Below, one piece after another: positions 24,762-33,379 of a stretch of 44,090 nucleotides of DNA. Source of the DNA: CALGLS01 sp047626155 (GTDB lineage: Bacteria; Bacteroidota; Bacteroidia; Chitinophagales; Saprospiraceae). The stretch spans positions 1 through 44,090 of the forward strand of contig JBLHRR010000028.1 of assembly GCA_047626155.1 (NCBI GenBank). Direction: 5' to 3'. The position numbers were made by a program, and so were the translations under genes. The notes beneath the pieces were generated by a model. That model was not told the origin of the DNA and made no database searches. It worked only from the letters and a program-made list of their open reading frames with translations. Position 1 is the first letter of the stretch. Each line of letters starts with the position of its first letter.

Positions 24762-25790
24762 ATGCGTTACAACAATGTATTGGAAACTATTGGTAATACG
24801 CCATTGATTAAGATCAACCACGTATTGAAAGGAATTAAAGCACAGGTCTATGCAAAAGTAGAGGCTTTTAATCCTGGTCTTTCTGCCAAAGATCGAATTG
24901 CGCTTCACATGATAGAAGACGCAGAAAAAGACGGCATTCTGAAAGAAGGAGGAACCGTAATTGAAACTACTTCGGGTAACACCGGTTTTAGTCTCGCTAT
25001 GATTTGTGCCATCAAACAATACCGCTGCATCCTTTGCGTCCCTGATAAAATATCTGACGAGAAACTAAATGCTCTCCGTGCCATCAAGGCCGAGGTCGTC
25101 GTTTGTCCCAGTAATGTAAAGCCAGATGATCCAAGGTCCTACTATTCCAAAGCAAAAGAAATACAGAGAGAGACGCCAAACTCTTTCTATGTTAATCAAT
25201 ATTTTAATTCTTCTAATTTACAAGCACATTACAAAACCACCGGACCTGAAATCTGGGAACAATCAGATGGGAAAGTCACTCATTATGTTTGCTGCGTAGG
25301 TACAGGAGGAACACTTTCTGGAACTGCTCGTTTTTTGAAAGAACAAAATCCGGATGTAAATGTTATTGGAGTGGATGCTTATGGTTCTGTTTTGAAGAAA
25401 TTTCATGAGACGGGAGAACTAGACCCCAAGGAGGTTTACCCTTATAAGTTAGAAGGCGTTGGTAAAAACATGATCCCCGACAATATCGATTTTTCGGTGA
25501 TTAGTAAGTTTGTAAAAGTAACGGATAAGGCGAGTGCTTTCCGAGCGCGGCAGTTGGCGAAGCGGGAAGGATTGTTTGTGGGTTACTCTAGTGGTGCGGC
25601 TATGCAAGGTGTCTTTGCGATCAAAGATGAGTTGACGGAAGATGATTTTGTCGTGGTGCTTTTTCCAGATCATGGAAGTAAGTATCTGGGTAAAATTTAT
25701 AATAACGAGTGGTTAGAGGAAGCTGGATTTTTATACGGACAAAATTATAAATATATGCTGCGGTTTAGAAAGTTTTTGAGAAGTACGTAA
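24762..25790 (+). CDS. PLP-dependent cysteine synthase / cystathionine beta-synthase-like enzyme
   Basis: A 342-residue fold-type II PLP enzyme. The N-terminus RYNNVLETIGNTPLIKIN is typical and fixes the start at 24762, although the frame is open for 153 bases upstream. Lys43 in SAKDRI is the Schiff-base lysine. TTSGNTG is the phosphate and substrate loop (usually PTSGNTG; here Pro is Thr), and GTGGTLSGTA holds the PLP phosphate. The C-terminal LFPDHGSKYLGKIYNNEWL resembles cystathionine beta-synthases, but the regulatory CBS domain pair is absent. Members add sulfide, homocysteine or, in cysteate synthesis, sulfite to an activated serine. The cluster downstream makes cysteate synthesis an interesting alternative (inference). 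Confidence 0.92.
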   Translation: MRYNNVLETIGNTPLIKINHVLKGIKAQVYAKVEAFNPGLSAKDRIALHMIEDAEKDGILKEGGTVIETTSGNTGFSLAMICAIKQYRCILCVPDKISDEKLNALRAIKAEVVVCPSNVKPDDPRSYYSKAKEIQRETPNSFYVNQYFNSSNLQAHYKTTGPEIWEQSDGKVTHYVCCVGTGGTLSGTARFLKEQNPDVNVIGVDAYGSVLKKFHETGELDPKEVYPYKLEGVGKNMIPDNIDFSVISKFVKVTDKASAFRARQLAKREGLFVGYSSGAAMQGVFAIKDELTEDDFVVVLFPDHGSKYLGKIYNNEWLEEAGFLYGQNYKYMLRFRKFLRST

Positions 25791-25820
25791 TGGATTTAAT
25801 TCAGACTTATCCGTATAGTG

Positions 25821-25889
25821 CGACCCCGATAGGGTCGGAAAAACTTAACATATGATGACACCTAACTTACTGTGACCTCTGTGAGGTCA
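25821..25889. other. Two small perfect hairpins between the CBS-like and epimerase genes
   Basis: CGACCC-CGATA-GGGTCG (25821-25837) and TGACCTC-TGT-GAGGTCA (25873-25889). Neither is followed by a T run. They resemble in style (6-9 bp stems, 3-5 base loops) the hairpins inside the element at 9241-9465. Confidence 0.5.
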
Positions 25890-25952
25890 TGAAAACTAGG
25901 TTTCAGAGAAATCAAACGAGCTTAGACAAAAGGGAACATACAAATTAAAAAC

Positions 25953-26948
25953 ATGAAGATATTAGTAACGGGGGCGGATGGAATGCTCGGAAGTAATCTT
26001 GTAAGAGAATTGTTGAACAGAGGACATAAAATTTGTGCTTTCCTTTTGCCGGACAGTGAAGCCCCTACCCTTCAAGGCCTTGATATTGAATTTACTTACG
26101 GAAATATTTTAGACCTCAACCAATTAACCTTTGCTGCAAAGGGTTGTGATGCCGTCATTCATACTGCTGCCAATACTAACATTTGGCCCAATCGTTCGGA
26201 AATCGTTCGGAAGGTAAATGTAGATGGAACACGCAATGTTGTAAATGCAGCTTTGGCCGCTAAGGTAAAACGAATGATCTATGTCGGTACCGCCAACTCC
26301 TTTGGCTTCGGTTCAAAAGAGAGCCCCGGCACGGAAGAACGTCCCTACAAATCTGCTAAATACGGCCTTGACTACATGGACTCCAAACGGGAAGCCCAGG
26401 AATTGGTACTCGATGCCGTAAAAACAAAAGGTCTTCCAGCTGTAATTGTAAACCCGACTTTCATGTGGGGACCTTATGATTCTAAACCAGGTGCTGGTGC
26501 CATGATCCTAGCCATCTATCAAGGTAAAGTTCCTGCTTCTGCCCCTGGTGGCCGAAATTATATTTATGTAAAAGATGTCGTTATTGCTATTGCCAATGCC
26601 TTGGATAAGGGCACAGCAGGGAATTGTTATATAGCGGGGAATGAAAACCTAAACTACACCGAAGCTTTCAACAAAATAGCTAAGGTAGTCGGTGTAAAAC
26701 CACCTACAATCAGAATTCCTGGTTTTATCACAAAGGCTTACGGACGGGCAATGACTTCGATAAGTGCAGTCACTGGTAAAGCTCCCGTGGTTAGCTACGC
26801 AATGGCTCAAATTTCTTGCGATGATCATTATTTCTCCGCAGATAAAGCGATAAAAGAACTAGGGATGCCACAGACGGATATTGAGGTGGCGATTAAGGAA
26901 TGTTTTGATTGGTTAAAGGAGAATGGGTATTGTGAGAAAAAGAGGTAA
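25953..26948 (+). CDS. NAD-dependent epimerase/dehydratase (extended SDR)
   Basis: A 331-residue extended SDR. It has an N-terminal Rossmann fold with MKILVTGADGMLGSNLVREL (GxxGxxG) and the active-site pair Tyr141/Lys145 in YMDSK, with TANSFGFG as the upstream Ser/Thr strand. NPTFMWGP follows in the substrate region. Such enzymes act on nucleotide sugars, flavonoid-like ketones or lipids. In Caulobacter an epimerase-family protein (CerR) acts as a reductase in ceramide synthesis. Proximity to the SDR and alpha-oxoamine synthase genes downstream suggests a comparable lipid role, which is inference. It does not look like a sugar epimerase with an obvious nucleotide-sugar operon. Confidence 0.9.
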   Translation: MKILVTGADGMLGSNLVRELLNRGHKICAFLLPDSEAPTLQGLDIEFTYGNILDLNQLTFAAKGCDAVIHTAANTNIWPNRSEIVRKVNVDGTRNVVNAALAAKVKRMIYVGTANSFGFGSKESPGTEERPYKSAKYGLDYMDSKREAQELVLDAVKTKGLPAVIVNPTFMWGPYDSKPGAGAMILAIYQGKVPASAPGGRNYIYVKDVVIAIANALDKGTAGNCYIAGNENLNYTEAFNKIAKVVGVKPPTIRIPGFITKAYGRAMTSISAVTGKAPVVSYAMAQISCDDHYFSADKAIKELGMPQTDIEVAIKECFDWLKENGYCEKKR

Positions 26949-26982
26949 CCGCTACGGCGCTACGAAGACGCTACGTTTTTTT
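26944..26982 (+). repeat. GGTAACCGC/ACG dispersed repeat, copy
   Basis: GGTAACCGCTACGGCGCTAC, then GAAGACGCTACG and T7. It overlaps the stop of the epimerase gene: the TAA at 26946-26948 is part of the repeat. Confidence 0.55.
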
Positions 26983-27056
26983 CAACCTCAAATCAATTCA
27001 CTCCCTTCGCGCGTATCAAGGATTTTTATTTTCATTTAGATTTAGATTTAAAAACT

Positions 27057-27872
27057 ATGAGACACAAAGACAAAGTCATCATCATCACGGGGTCTAGTAT
27101 GGGAATTGGGAAGGTAATGGCTTTGGAGATGCTGAAGCAAGGAGCGAAGGTGGTGCTCAACGCGCGGAATCCAGAACGATTAAATAAGACCTACCAAGAA
27201 TTGAAAACAGCGGGACATCCGGTGATTGCAGTTGCGGGAGATGTTTCCAATATAGAAGATTGTAAGCGAATTGTTACAGAGACGCTCAGTGCTTTTGGCA
27301 AAATAGATGCGCTGGTTAATAATGCCGGAATTTCGATGGAGGGGGAAGTTACTGAATTGAGTCCTGATGTTTTCCGAAAGGTGATGGAAGTAAATTATCT
27401 TGGTTCCGTTTATCCAACGCAAGCCGTACTTCCGGAATTGAAAAAAACCAAAGGCTCTGTTATATTTATGTCGAGTGCAGCAGGGGTGCGCGGCTTGCCT
27501 GGCTACTCTGTTTACTCCTCTTCCAAAATGGCTTTAACGGCCTTAGCCGAATCTATGAAAATAGAACTGTATCCTAGTGGGGTGCATGTTGGAATTGCCT
27601 ATGTTGGTTTTACACAAAACGATCCTGATAAAACGATTTATAATGCTGATGGGGAAATTATTGCGCAGCCCATCCGTACTTTTATAAAGGCAGAACCGCC
27701 CATCAATGTGGCTACGCGGGTCTCCAAAATGATCAGCAGCAGACCTTTCAAACAGGTTTTCACGCCACTTGGTAAACTCAATGCAATCGTAAATCGCTGG
27801 GCACCAAGCCTTGGCGAATGGATACTGCGCCGAAATTACTTCAAACGGAAGGCGGAGATTAACGCGGATTAG
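27057..27872 (+). CDS. SDR-family NAD(P)-dependent oxidoreductase (candidate 3-keto sphingoid/capnine reductase)
   Basis: A 271-residue classical short-chain dehydrogenase. The cofactor motif TGSSMGIG sits at residues 12-19, NNAG near residue 89, and the catalytic Tyr153/Lys157 in YSSSK after the SSAAG serine strand. The C-terminal 40 residues (FTPLGKLNAIVNRWAPSLGE) look amphipathic, consistent with a membrane-associated lipid substrate. The stop codon is only 37 bases before the alpha-oxoamine synthase start. That enzyme's 3-keto product would need exactly this kind of reductase. Confidence 0.9.
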   Translation: MRHKDKVIIITGSSMGIGKVMALEMLKQGAKVVLNARNPERLNKTYQELKTAGHPVIAVAGDVSNIEDCKRIVTETLSAFGKIDALVNNAGISMEGEVTELSPDVFRKVMEVNYLGSVYPTQAVLPELKKTKGSVIFMSSAAGVRGLPGYSVYSSSKMALTALAESMKIELYPSGVHVGIAYVGFTQNDPDKTIYNADGEIIAQPIRTFIKAEPPINVATRVSKMISSRPFKQVFTPLGKLNAIVNRWAPSLGEWILRRNYFKRKAEINAD

Positions 27873-27909
27873 ATTAACTTTGTATTCTCATTCAAAAAAA
27901 CTTGATACA

Positions 27910-29154
27910 ATGGATATTTTCGATAGAATCAAAAACAACCCTGGCCCACTCGGACGCTGGGCAGATGTAGCAGAAGGCTACTGGATCTTCCCTAAGCTAG
28001 AAGGCGAACTGGGAAGTAGAATGACCTTTGACGGCAAGGAAGTAATTTGCTGGTCGGTCAATAATTACCTCGGTTTGGGTAACCATCCGGAAGTCCGAAA
28101 AGCGGATGCGGAAGGTGCTGCTGATTGGGGCCTCGCTTATCCTATGGGTTCTCGGATGATGTCTGGAGCTACTTCGGAGCACGATGCTTTGGAGGAAGAG
28201 CTGGCTGATTTTGTACAAAAAGAATCTGCTGTTTTGGTCAACTTTGGTTATCAGGGCATTCTTTCCGCGATCGATGCTTTGTTGACGCGAAGAGATGTTG
28301 TGGTTTATGATTCTGAATGTCATGCTTGTATCGTGGATGCTTTACGGATGCACCTCGGAAAGCGTTTTGCTTTTGAGCACAACGATATGGAAAGCCTTGA
28401 AAAACATTTGCCTAAAGCAGCTAGAATTGCGAAAGAGAATGGTGGAGGTGTATTGGTTATTTCTGAGGGTGTGTTTGGAATGCAGGGAGACCAAGGTAAG
28501 CTGAAGGAAATTATAGCGTTGAAGAAAAAGTATGATTTCCGCTTCTTGGTAGATGATGCACATGGTTTTGGGGTACTCGGAAAGACGGGTGCTGGTGCCG
28601 GTGAGGAGCAAGGAGTACAGGATGAGATTGATGTATACTTTTCTACTTTCGCAAAATCTATGGCGAGTATAGGTGCCTTCCTTGCGGGAGATAAAGACAT
28701 CATTCGCTTTTTAAAATACAACATGCGTTCGCAGATTTTTGCGAAGTCATTGCCGATGCCTTTTGTAACGAGCGCGCGTAAGCGTTTGCAGATGTTACGA
28801 ACAATGCCGGAATTGAAAGAGCGCTTATGGCAAAATGTAAATGCTTTGCAAAGTGGTTTGAAAGAACGTGGTTTTGATATCGGGAATACCAACTCTTGTG
28901 TGACACCAGTCTACATGAATGGTTCTGTAGAGGAGGCAATGGTCTTAGTAAAAGACATGCGAGAGAATTACCGAATTTTCTCTTCTATTGTGGTTTATCC
29001 AGTTATTCCTAAGGGAATGATTTTGCTGCGCTTGATTCCTACTTCTGTTCATACGATGGAGGATATTAACGAAACCTTAGAAGCATTTACTGCGATTTCT
29101 GAGAAGTTGGAAAAGGGAGTTTACAAAGAACATGCGGCGGCGATTAAGGCGTAA
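27910..29154 (+). CDS. Alpha-oxoamine synthase (serine palmitoyltransferase or cysteate fatty-acyltransferase type)
   Basis: A 414-residue fold-type I PLP enzyme that condenses an amino acid with an acyl thioester and releases CO2, giving a 3-keto long-chain base. Lys249 in FAKSMAS is the Schiff-base lysine. Asp215 and His218 in the VDDAHGFG segment contact the cofactor. NNYLGLGNHPEVR and GSRMMSGATSEHDALE are family hallmarks. The start at 27910 gives the expected N-terminus DIFDRIKNNPGPLGRW; the upstream in-frame extension is only an overlap with the SDR gene. Serine as substrate would mean sphingolipids. Cysteate would mean capnine-type sulfonolipids, as known for the F. johnsoniae enzyme. 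A strong terminator follows. Confidence 0.93.
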   Translation: MDIFDRIKNNPGPLGRWADVAEGYWIFPKLEGELGSRMTFDGKEVICWSVNNYLGLGNHPEVRKADAEGAADWGLAYPMGSRMMSGATSEHDALEEELADFVQKESAVLVNFGYQGILSAIDALLTRRDVVVYDSECHACIVDALRMHLGKRFAFEHNDMESLEKHLPKAARIAKENGGGVLVISEGVFGMQGDQGKLKEIIALKKKYDFRFLVDDAHGFGVLGKTGAGAGEEQGVQDEIDVYFSTFAKSMASIGAFLAGDKDIIRFLKYNMRSQIFAKSLPMPFVTSARKRLQMLRTMPELKERLWQNVNALQSGLKERGFDIGNTNSCVTPVYMNGSVEEAMVLVKDMRENYRIFSSIVVYPVIPKGMILLRLIPTSVHTMEDINETLEAFTAISEKLEKGVYKEHAAAIKA

Positions 29155-29187
29155 TGTATTTTAATTGTTATAATTAATAAAAAATTT

Positions 29188-29227
29188 AAAAAGTGTTGGA
29201 CACCAGTTGTGTGTTCAACACTTTTTT
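29188..29227 (+). terminator. Rho-independent terminator of the lipid gene cluster
   Basis: AAAAAGTGTTG pairs with CAACACTTTTT over 11 bp, with a partly paired loop and a T6 run. It lies 34 bases past the alpha-oxoamine synthase stop. Confidence 0.85.
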
Positions 29228-29315
29228 CGATGCCATATTTTGACAAAGAAGATACGCCTTTTTGCAAATTTGGCGTATCTCATGCTCTCAGAGCTTTCTT
29301 AATTACTAAAAGACT

Positions 29316-29323
29316 TATATTTG
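29316..29323 (+). promoter_or_regulatory. Candidate -7 box for the GT2 gene
   Basis: TATATTTG (TAnnTTTG) ends 25 bases before the GT2 ATG. There is no TTG at the usual distance. It lies directly after the upstream terminator, which supports a new transcription unit. Confidence 0.45.
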
Positions 29324-29348
29324 TGCCCTTAACTCAAAACAAACATAC

Positions 29349-30095
29349 ATGTATAAAGGAAAAAAAGTAATCGTTGTTTTACCTGCTTATAATGCTGCAC
29401 TTACATTAGAGAAAACCTATCAGGAGATTCCTTTTGACTTAGTTGACGAAGTAATTCTTTGTGATGATGCTAGTAGTGATAACACTTCTGTCTTAGCTAA
29501 AGAAATTGGTATTCAACATGTGATTACACATGAGAAGAACAAAGGTTATGGGGGGAATCAAAAATCACTTTATAACAAAGCACTTAAACTAGGTGGCGAT
29601 ATTGTGATTATGCTTCATCCTGATTATCAATACACTCCTAAGTTAATTCCAGCGATGGTCAACATTATTGGAGATGAGCTTTATCCTGTTGTTTTGGGTT
29701 CCAGAATTTTAGGAAAAGGAGCACTGGCAGGAGGCATGCCACTATACAAGTATTTCGCGAATAGAATGCTCACATTTATACAAAATTTATTAGTCAATTA
29801 CAAACTTTCTGAATACCATACAGGCTACCGCGCATTCAGCAAAGAAGTATTGAATGGCATTAATTTTAATGAAAATTCAGATGATTTTGTTTTTGATAAT
29901 GAGATGCTTTCGCAAATTATTTATGGTGGGTTTCATATTGCTGAGGTTACCTGCCCTACAAAGTATTTTGAGGAAGCTTCTTCCATTAACTTTCGAAGAA
30001 GCGCCATATATGGGCTAGGCGTATTGAGAGTATCCTTTTGTCACTTTCTGCAAAGAATTGGCTTAGCTTCTTCTAAAATGTATCGGCAGAAATAA
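29349..30095 (+). CDS. Glycosyltransferase family 2, polyprenyl-phosphate mannose synthase-like
   Basis: A 248-residue GT-A enzyme with no membrane segments. The N-terminus KKVIVVLPAYNAALTLEKTY carries the family VxPAYNE-like motif. DDASSDNT binds the nucleotide sugar, HEKNKGYGGNQKS is the usual signature loop, and HPDYQY contributes the metal-binding acidic residue where DxD is expected. FDNEMLSQI matches the ED/EL catalytic region. The soluble form resembles dolichyl-phosphate mannose synthases without membrane anchors. It probably loads a lipid carrier with a hexose for use by the membrane protein next to it. Confidence 0.92.
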   Translation: MYKGKKVIVVLPAYNAALTLEKTYQEIPFDLVDEVILCDDASSDNTSVLAKEIGIQHVITHEKNKGYGGNQKSLYNKALKLGGDIVIMLHPDYQYTPKLIPAMVNIIGDELYPVVLGSRILGKGALAGGMPLYKYFANRMLTFIQNLLVNYKLSEYHTGYRAFSKEVLNGINFNENSDDFVFDNEMLSQIIYGGFHIAEVTCPTKYFEEASSINFRRSAIYGLGVLRVSFCHFLQRIGLASSKMYRQK

Positions 30096-30176
30096 TTCGT
30101 TACCCCTCCAAAAGATACAATTTTATCAAAGTATCCGAATTTTAGATTATGATAGACTAGAGCTATCCAAGAATAA

Positions 30177-31637
30177 ATGAAAAAACACCTCTTAATCCTC
30201 GGCACAATAACCTATGCCATCATGACCATCATGGCCGTCATTCTCTTTGAAGAGCGCATTGCTTTTTTGGATGGCGCTTTTATTTTATTTTCTATATTAA
30301 GTGAGGGTGAGTTAGCCATTCAGGTTTATCGTTTTGGAGCAGCTGTTACGCAAGCGGTTCCTTTGTTGGCTTCGTGGATGGACTTTTCTTTGGAGTCGAT
30401 TATGAAAATTTACTCCGCTTGTTTTCCTATTTATTTTTATTCGCTATTCTTAATTTGTTTGCTGGGGCTAAAAAAGGAATGGTATGCGATACTCTTGTTA
30501 TTGTTCAACGTAGGGATAGTGACACATACGTTCTACTGGGTCATACCTGAATTTCAACAAGGGCTTTCTTTGATGGTGGTTTACTTTGCTTTTCTAGAAA
30601 AGGCGATGGAACAGAAATGGTTTAGCAATAGCAAAATATGGACGCATTCAATCAATACCGGATTAATTTGTACCCTTGCCTTTTTTCATCCCTTGATGAT
30701 TTTTCCTTTTGCTTTTTTCATTGGGTATTTTTTCCTTTTTTCAAAAAACAGTCCAAAGAATTTCCATTGGTTGACTATCAAAAATCTATTCAAGCCAATT
30801 TCTCCAATAGTCCAACAATGGCAACTATCGCTGAGCGGTTCGCTCTTTTTGTTTTTCTTTTTGCTAAAGAGTCTCGTGTTTAACAATGCATACGACAACA
30901 TGTCTATAGGAGGATTAAGAAACTTCAAGACTCTTTTTCCTGACTACTTTACCATTCAATCAAATCTGAATTTTCTTTCGTATTTAGTCGTGGATTATTA
31001 TTTGCTGATTGTTGCTCTAATTGCAATAGGTGTATATGCTGTTACAAAAAAGAAGTTCATTTGGCTTAGCTTTATTTTAATTCCATTTTTAGGCTACTTA
31101 TTTCTAATCAATATTTCCTATCCTAAGGGGCCGCATCAGTTTTACATTGAAAGTCTATATCTCCCATTGAGTCTGATTTTATTTTTGCCGGTTATTTATA
31201 CTCTTTCACAAAAATTAAATAGCAAAACAGTACTACTTGCACTTTCTATCATAGTAAGTATTCGTATGGTTCACATTTATCAAACGCATTCCCTTTACAG
31301 CGAACGCGTAGCTTACGTTCGTGATTTTCTAGATAAAACGAAAAATCTTCCAAATAAGAAATTGATCCTAAGACCAGAGCAGGTAAATGATACAAAGTTA
31401 TTCCTGGATTGGGGACTGGCCTACGAGGCTTGGTTGCTGTCAACTATTGACAAAGGCATCAGCCGATCTGCTGTTGTAGAATATGAAGCGGGGAGTCACC
31501 AAAGTCTGTTAAAGGAAAATAAAGTCTTCGCTGCAACCTGGGGAATCTACCCGTACGAGAATTTATCAAACCGGTATTTTATGTTTAAGGACTCTTCGTA
31601 TTATGTGATTCCAGAGGGGGATTTTAATTTCAAATAG
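30177..31637 (+). CDS. Polytopic membrane protein of unknown function
   Basis: A 486-residue protein with about ten predicted membrane segments in the first 390 residues and a soluble C-terminal part of about 95 residues (from LYSERVAYVRDFLDKTKN to the end). I recognise no named family. Size, early acidic positions (LFEERIAFLD near residue 23) and its place after a polyprenyl-phosphate hexose synthase-like gene recall GT-C glycosyltransferases, but the canonical DD or DE loop is not clear. The annotated ATG is 81 bases after the GT2 stop. Low GC and many TTT/ATT codons reflect its hydrophobic content. Confidence 0.82.
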   Translation: MKKHLLILGTITYAIMTIMAVILFEERIAFLDGAFILFSILSEGELAIQVYRFGAAVTQAVPLLASWMDFSLESIMKIYSACFPIYFYSLFLICLLGLKKEWYAILLLLFNVGIVTHTFYWVIPEFQQGLSLMVVYFAFLEKAMEQKWFSNSKIWTHSINTGLICTLAFFHPLMIFPFAFFIGYFFLFSKNSPKNFHWLTIKNLFKPISPIVQQWQLSLSGSLFLFFFLLKSLVFNNAYDNMSIGGLRNFKTLFPDYFTIQSNLNFLSYLVVDYYLLIVALIAIGVYAVTKKKFIWLSFILIPFLGYLFLINISYPKGPHQFYIESLYLPLSLILFLPVIYTLSQKLNSKTVLLALSIIVSIRMVHIYQTHSLYSERVAYVRDFLDKTKNLPNKKLILRPEQVNDTKLFLDWGLAYEAWLLSTIDKGISRSAVVEYEAGSHQSLLKENKVFAATWGIYPYENLSNRYFMFKDSSYYVIPEGDFNFK

Positions 31638-31693
31638 TTAGCTTTGCAGCTTGAGAACCTCTTAATTTTCGTTCACCACAACATACATAGAAA

Positions 31694-32752
31694 ATGAAAC
31701 CCATCATCAGCGGCATCCAGCAAATTGGAGTAGGAAATAACGACGTATACGGCACTTTCAAATGGTACCACGAACACCTCGGCATGGATGTCAAGATCTT
31801 TGACGAAGCAGCAGAGGCTGCGCTTATGCTGCCTTACACTGGCGGTGTAGCTCGTAGCCGTCACGCCATTTTGGCGCTGAATATGCAAGGCGGTGGCGGT
31901 TTGGAAATATGGCAATATACCAGCCGTACTCCAGAGGCTCCGACCTTCCAATTGCAACTAGGAGATCTTGGTATTTACATCATGAAATTTAAGTGCAAAA
32001 ACGTTGCGGAGACTTACCAGTCGATGAAAGGGAAGGGCGTAAATCTTTGTGGTGGTGTTAGCAAAGCACCAAACGGTTTGGATCATTTCTACTTTAAAGA
32101 TTTGCATGGTAATTTGGTAGAGGTCGTTCCTTCTGATAATTGGTTTAGAAAAAACAATAGTTTTACAGGCGGCGTTTATGGCTGTACCATTGGCGTAAGC
32201 GATATAGAAAAAGCTCGGGAAGTATACTCTGACATCATCGGTTATGATGAGGTTGTTTATGATGAAACCGGAACCTTTGAAGACTTTGCTTCACTTGATG
32301 GTGGTAACCAGAAATTTCGCCGAGTGCTACTTACTCATAGCAAACCTAGGATTGGTGCTTTCAGTCAACTACTGGGTAAGAGTGAAATTGAACTGGTGCA
32401 AGTCCTTGACCGAACGCCTAAGAAGATTTTTGAAAATCGACTTTGGGGGGATCTCGGATACATCCACCTTTGCTTCGATATCAATGGTATGAAAGAGTTG
32501 CAGAAACTTTGCGAATCAAAGGGCCGACCTTTCACTTGTGACAGTAGCGATAGTTTTGACATGGGGGAGGCTGCTGGACATTTCTCTTATATTGAAGATC
32601 CGGATGGCACACTCATCGAATTTGTGGAAACACATAAGGTGCCTATTCTGAAAAAAATAAACTGGTATATGGATTTGCGAAATCGAGATCCGAAGAAGTC
32701 GTTGCCGACTTGGATGGTGCGGGCTTTGGGTTTTAATCGGGTGAAGATCTAG
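31694..32752 (+). CDS. Two-domain VOC-superfamily protein
   Basis: A 352-residue protein made of two vicinal-oxygen-chelate modules. The first starts ISGIQQIGVGNNDVYGTFKW and ends NLVEVVP. The second starts GVYGCTIGVSDIEKAREVY and ends GTLIEFVETH. The metal ligand expected in the first strand of each module (usually His) is Gln in module 1 and Gly in module 2. YIHLCFD and IEF in module 2 keep the other two. The family includes glyoxalases, ring-cleaving dioxygenases and hydroxyphenylpyruvate dioxygenase. The C-terminal helix motif of the last is missing, so that name is not supported. The reaction is unknown. Confidence 0.88.
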   Translation: MKPIISGIQQIGVGNNDVYGTFKWYHEHLGMDVKIFDEAAEAALMLPYTGGVARSRHAILALNMQGGGGLEIWQYTSRTPEAPTFQLQLGDLGIYIMKFKCKNVAETYQSMKGKGVNLCGGVSKAPNGLDHFYFKDLHGNLVEVVPSDNWFRKNNSFTGGVYGCTIGVSDIEKAREVYSDIIGYDEVVYDETGTFEDFASLDGGNQKFRRVLLTHSKPRIGAFSQLLGKSEIELVQVLDRTPKKIFENRLWGDLGYIHLCFDINGMKELQKLCESKGRPFTCDSSDSFDMGEAAGHFSYIEDPDGTLIEFVETHKVPILKKINWYMDLRNRDPKKSLPTWMVRALGFNRVKI

Positions 32753-32758
32753 TGTTTT

Positions 32759-32797
32759 GGTAACCGCTACGGCGCTACGAAACGCTACTTTTTTTTA
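32759..32797 (+). repeat. GGTAACCGC/ACG dispersed repeat, copy
   Basis: GGTAACCGCTACGGCGCTAC followed by GAAACGCTAC and a T run. It is nearly identical to the copy at 26944, with a 2-base shortening. It begins 7 bases after the VOC gene stop. Confidence 0.55.
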
Positions 32798-32908
32798 ACC
32801 ACAAACCTGTCCGCACTACAAGCGGAGGTCAGGAAGAAACACAAAGATTTGCCTGCGAGAGGGCGCACCAATTAACCAATACACTAATTAACAAATCAAC
32901 AAACTATA

Positions 32909-33325
32909 ATGACGACCAACCAATCCTTTGCGATCCTGACTCTTCGCCTTTTACTCGGCTTCATTTTCCTTATGCAGGGTTTTGGTAAAGTTTTCAAATG
33001 GGGCGTTGCTAATGTATATGACAATTTTTTCAAGGAAACTTATCAGGATTTACTCCCGGATTTTTTGATTCAATTCACGGCTTACTATACTTCTTATGTT
33101 GAACTGATTGCAGGGTTTATGTTGGTGATTGGTTTGAAGAGAGATTGGGCGCTTTATGCCTTGGCTTCGGTGCTGGTCATTGTTACTTTTGGGCATGGCA
33201 TGACGGAACCGGTTTGGGATTTGTCGCATGTGATGTATCGGGTGGTGCTACTTGTAACCTTATTGTTACTACCAAAGGAATGGGATAAGTATTCGGTGGA
33301 TGGCTTTCTGAGGTCAAAGCATTAA
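32909..33325 (+). CDS. DoxX-family membrane protein
   Basis: A 138-residue protein with four hydrophobic segments, typical of DoxX/DUF417-like small membrane proteins. The first segment shows LTLRLLLGFIFLMQGFGKVF (family RxxLGxxFxxxGxxK). A later one has YVELIAGFMLVIGLKRDWA. Members are linked to quinol oxidation or redox stress in other bacteria, but no catalytic residue set is established. It is 157 bases from the VOC gene, with a repeat between, and ends near convergent efflux genes. Confidence 0.9.
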   Translation: MTTNQSFAILTLRLLLGFIFLMQGFGKVFKWGVANVYDNFFKETYQDLLPDFLIQFTAYYTSYVELIAGFMLVIGLKRDWALYALASVLVIVTFGHGMTEPVWDLSHVMYRVVLLVTLLLLPKEWDKYSVDGFLRSKH

Positions 33326-33337
33326 TTCAACTTTAAC

Positions 33338-33368
33338 TTCCCACTATTGTATTTTCCCACTATTGTAT
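33338..33368. repeat. Tandem repeat of TTCCCACTATTGTAT
   Basis: Two copies of TTCCCACTATTGTAT, 16 bases apart, lie in the 54-bp space between the convergent DoxX and efflux adaptor genes. The motif is a variant of the TTCCCACTATCGCGC string at 22116 and 42819. Confidence 0.6.
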
Positions 33369-33379
33369 CTTAGACGTAC

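Noticed and set aside
31694..32752. 4-hydroxyphenylpyruvate dioxygenase
   Set aside because: Length is similar, but the first metal His and the C-terminal helix motif are missing; only the VOC superfamily is supported.
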